NCBI GenBank assembly: GCA_033032175.1
Contig: CM065313.1
Location: 14,299,327 to 14,363,326 of the forward strand
DNA length: 64,000 nucleotides
Source: Saturnia japonica
Taxonomy: Eukaryota > Arthropoda > Insecta > Lepidoptera > Saturniidae
Direction: 5' to 3'
The translations under genes were made by a program, and so were the position numbers. A model generated the notes under the pieces. That model saw only the letters and a list, made by a program, of their open reading frames with translations, had not been told where the DNA came from and made no database searches. Shown one piece after another: positions 60,793-64,000 of this stretch. How positions within the stretch are numbered: the first letter of the stretch is position 1; every line of letters starts with the position of its first letter.

Positions 60793-61743
60793 AAGTAAAC
60801 TTCAAGACCTTTCTAGTGATTTTGAGGCTCGTCTCATTTTTAATTCGTTTCACGTTTTTATTTTGTAATGTACATACATCACTTTAGAAAAAACAGTACA
60901 CACAAAAATTCTCTAGAGATAGAGACATTGGAGAAAGTAAAGATAATTAGGAGAATATACAAGCAATATTTATGCACAACATATAATAAGTACGCACCTC
61001 TCAGAGCACGAGTTATCCTCTATAATTGTCATGATTTTTTTTGTTAAAGGCCAGTCTTTAGCCATCACCTGAAATAAAGAGCTGATCGAAAATTTAGAAC
61101 ACGTTAGAAGTAAGGCTAATAAACACTACGAAAATATCTTATAACTACATTGAGGTATTGTAATACATTATCTCATAAACTCTGATTACTTTTATGAGTT
61201 GAACAATATTTTTTATTATGTAATTTATACATTTTATAGTATTATTATTGAGTCACGAAGTAGATCAGCGTAGGTGGGTAGGTTATGAGGTAGATGTGTT
61301 TTAGAATTGGCCAACGTCAAGTCTTCCTTTACTTCACATGCGTTGTTCTCGTGTATTTGGACTATGCTCTGCTATATGTAATTAACATTTAATTACATTA
61401 GATATTCTTCCTTATTTTTTACCGTTAAATGATAAGTTTTATGGCCACAATCTCACCTGATCTTAAGTGGCGATGTGGCCAAGATGGTATGGCCTAGAAG
61501 CCTAGTGGAAAAAATTATATTATCTAAACATTTTGACTTGTATCATTATCAACAATACCTTATAAACTCGGTCACATCTGTTTTTAACTTACGTATGTTG
61601 AAGAATACTTATCAAACTTAACAGACTTAATTTGTGAGATTGCTATCTTTTTTCGTCTACTGAAGATAAGCTCATAAAAAAATAGATTGTACAAGGTGTC
61701 CAGAAAGGGTATCGGGTATTTGTAAGTTCAATGAAACAAAAAT
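60793..61743. other. Unassigned sequence in duplication 2
   Basis: AT-rich, with no exon or element recognised; a short phrase TACAAGGTGTCCAGAAAGGGTATCGGG near 61690 resembles the end of a Tc1/mariner-type element but has no partner. It is repeated from 63534 to the window end. Confidence 0.35.
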
Positions 61744-62229
61744 TACTGTAAAATGCGAGTACTAATCAATGACTCATATATAATCAAGATAACAATTTTA
61801 ATGCAAAAGTATAGTTGATTTATTTATTCTAGCTTGGCGATTAATTTTATAGTTCAGAGAAGTAGCCAGGTATCGGAAAACTAAAAAATGACCCTACCAC
61901 CATGCTATGGTTACAACGATGCTTTCTTTCACAGGGAGTTTATGTTATTGTAAGATTAAAATCTAAATCAGTCGACGTGGTATTTATTTATGGAAATTGA
62001 TGACCGATGACCAATACATTAAACTGGCTTTATAGTGAAAGAGTATATACATTATTCAGTGCATTGGTATTTTACACAATTTAAAAACAAAGCAATGTAA
62101 GAAGAGATTAGATTGTTAAAAAAGATTAATGTTAGTCAAATACTCCAAAGTATATGAAATAAAATAAATAAACAAAAGTAAATAAATGTATAAAAATTTG
62201 GCAAGTGCGTGTTTGGACTACGCGTAGTG

Positions 62230-62716
62230 TAGGGTTCCGCAGTTACACGTCACAATGTGCAGCCTTACAGAGGAAATTTAAAATTATTTACAATGGAATT
62301 TGTATGAAGTTACATCTCTTAGTCAATTGTATAAGTTGATTGACTACTACTCGTTACTTTGTCCCATATCCAAAACAACTGTATAGCTGGCAGGTGGGGG
62401 GCACTTGAGTCTAACAAAAATTAGCTCTTTAAAGATTAATATTACGCAAACGGATACTTGAATGGTGTTCGCACACCCGCAATATTTTCGAACGACATAA
62501 CCAACTACGATGGGTTAGACGAGAAAAAATATTTCCACTTTATGTGTAGGGGAGGTACCCTAAACAATAAAAAAAACCTTATCTACGTGATTAACATGCA
62601 TAGTTACCCATACCAAATTACAGTTTTTTGAGTACTAAGAATCCCTGAGCTAAACCGCGGACAGACAGACAGATATAGCGGAACTATAAGGGTTCCTTGT
62701 TGTCTTTGGAACCCTA
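62230..62716. mobile_element. MITE-like repeat, copy 3
   Basis: Copy carried by duplication 2, with slightly more differences than copies 1 and 2 have from each other. Confidence 0.55.
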
Positions 62717-63354
62717 AATAGGCAATGTCATGAAAATAATAATAACATGTCTATCAAAATATCCATAGAAAGTAAATAAAACAAACTATATAAAAATCAC
62801 TTACAACAATCAATCACTGTACAAATAAATTGCTACAAATATTTATAAAATTTCAAATATATAATTTGAGCAAGCCCTCATCGCCTTCAAAGTTTGAAGC
62901 ATTCAGCTTTGTAGCAAATATAGAAAAATTATCGATAAGACAATAAATATCGTTTTAATAAAACAAAGTACAACTAAACTTGAAATCATTACTTAGTTCT
63001 AAATTCTTTCATATTTCATTCATTATTATTCATTGTTTCAACATTGATGCTAAATACGACATAAAGTATTAACAAAATAATACTTGATTAATGGTGGCTT
63101 AGCTTGATTCAAAGTAAATCTTCCTTTGAGTGCTGAGTAATTAACCTCGATTCATTATAATTATTTTTACCTAAAAGGTGACAACCCCAGTTAAACTTGA
63201 ACATTTTTATGAATTCGCAATTTAACCTTTCCTTGCTATTTTTATAAAATCTTAGAACGTAGTACAGTTTCATTTCTTTAAGCCAGTTTGAATAAAAGAT
63301 TTATTTCATCCATTTCAATTTTGATCCTAAGGATAAAAGATAAAATTTGATTTT

Positions 63355-63533
63355 AACATAACCTACCATCACACCTGAATCCCCGATGGGTTAGGCAGAG
63401 GTGTACCAATGTACACCCACAGTTCGCCGTGTATGTTTTAGGTCCTATGTAATAGGGGTTAGCCTATTGCTATTAATCCGGCACAAAAACAAACTCTTAG
63501 CTGCTAATTAGAATTTCACAGAAAAAAACAATG
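63355..63533 (-). mobile_element. SINE, reversed, copy in duplication 2
   Basis: Same as 60614-60792, carried by the second unit of duplication 2. Confidence 0.8.
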
Positions 63534-64000
63534 AAGTAAACTTCAAGACCTTTCTAGTGATTTTGAGGCTCGTCTCATTTTTAATTCGTTTCACGTTTTT
63601 ATTTTGTAATGTACATACATCACTTTAGAAAAAACAGTACACACAAAAATTCTCTAGAGATAGAGACATTGGAGAAAGTAAAGATAATTAGGAGAATATA
63701 CAAGCAATATTTATGCACAACATATAATAAGTACGCACCTCTCAGAGCACGAGTTATCCTCTATAATTGTCATGATTTTTTTTGTTAAAGGCCAGTCTTT
63801 AGCCATCACCTGAAATAAAGAGCTGATCGAAAATTTAGAACACGTTAGAAGTAAGGCTAATAAACACTACGAAAATATCTTATAACTACATTGAGGTATT
63901 GTAATACATTATCTCATAAACTCTGATTACTTTTATGAGTTGAACAATATTTTTTATTATGTAATTTATACATTTTATAGTATTATTATTGAGTCACGAA

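Larger units (their letters stand above)
59002..61743 (+). repeat. Tandem duplication 2, first unit (~2.74 kb), overlapping duplication 1
   Basis: This unit starts inside the second unit of duplication 1 at TACTGTAAAATGCGAG and runs through the reversed SINE and a further ~0.97 kb (60770-61743) not present in duplication 1. It is repeated from 61744. It has the TATCGGAAAACTA insertion typical of unit 2, so the order of events is duplication 1 first, or both from a unit-2-like parent. Confidence 0.92.
61744..64000 (+). repeat. Tandem duplication 2, second unit (runs off the window)
   Basis: Matches 59002-61258 base for base apart from scattered substitutions and short indels (for example AGTCAATTG here against AGTAAATTG near 62321, GTTGTCTTTGG against GTTGACTTTGG near 62699, TTATCGATAAG against TTATAGATAAG near 62930). 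It contains the MITE-like repeat at 62230 and a reversed SINE at 63355. Confidence 0.92.

Overview
This window looks like a stretch of a moth or butterfly (Lepidoptera) nuclear chromosome. It is AT-rich, its genes are split by GT-AG introns, and it is crowded with transposable elements of types common in Lepidoptera: Helitrons with TCTATA...CTAG ends, a tRNA-headed SINE, mariners and R1/jockey-type LINEs. The order is inferred from these features; no database could be searched.

Only two host genes could be supported, both on the + strand. (1) The 3' half of an aldehyde dehydrogenase gene lies at 450-7928. It has five exons whose reading phases all join, a retained catalytic-cysteine motif, and a natural stop. 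Its third intron (5.3 kb) holds the wreck of a P-element/THAP9-like transposase, and a Helitron sits about 140 bp after the stop. (2) A complete-looking neuropeptide GPCR lies at 24240-33131. Its six coding exons add up to 450 codons plus stop, and it is best read as the RYamide receptor. Its introns hold a nearly intact mariner, a dead mariner, a Helitron and several SINEs.

Between and after these genes the sequence is mobile DNA. 8070-9973 is a Helitron with Rep/helicase remains. 13601-16773 is a nest several layers deep: an R1-clade LINE inside a Helitron, inside an unrecognised terminal-inverted-repeat element, inside a dispersed repeat whose uninterrupted relative lies at 19042-19264. 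Two nearly identical mariners (21406-22689 on +, 26615-27886 on -) flank the first two coding exons of the receptor. A jockey/CR1-like LINE (39676-43602) is cut by a Helitron that itself carries a SINE, and by a DD41D Tc1/mariner element with clean terminal repeats. Further along are a MITE (51144-51554) and a deletion derivative of a pogo-like element (52236-53596).

The right end (54952-64000) consists of two overlapping tandem duplications, of about 2.9 kb and 2.7 kb, containing a LINE 3' fragment, a MITE-like repeat and a reversed SINE. The second duplication runs off the window.

No tRNA, rRNA, CRISPR array, operon or bacterial feature was found. Coordinates of splice sites and element ends were read by eye from consensus signals, phase and target-site logic.
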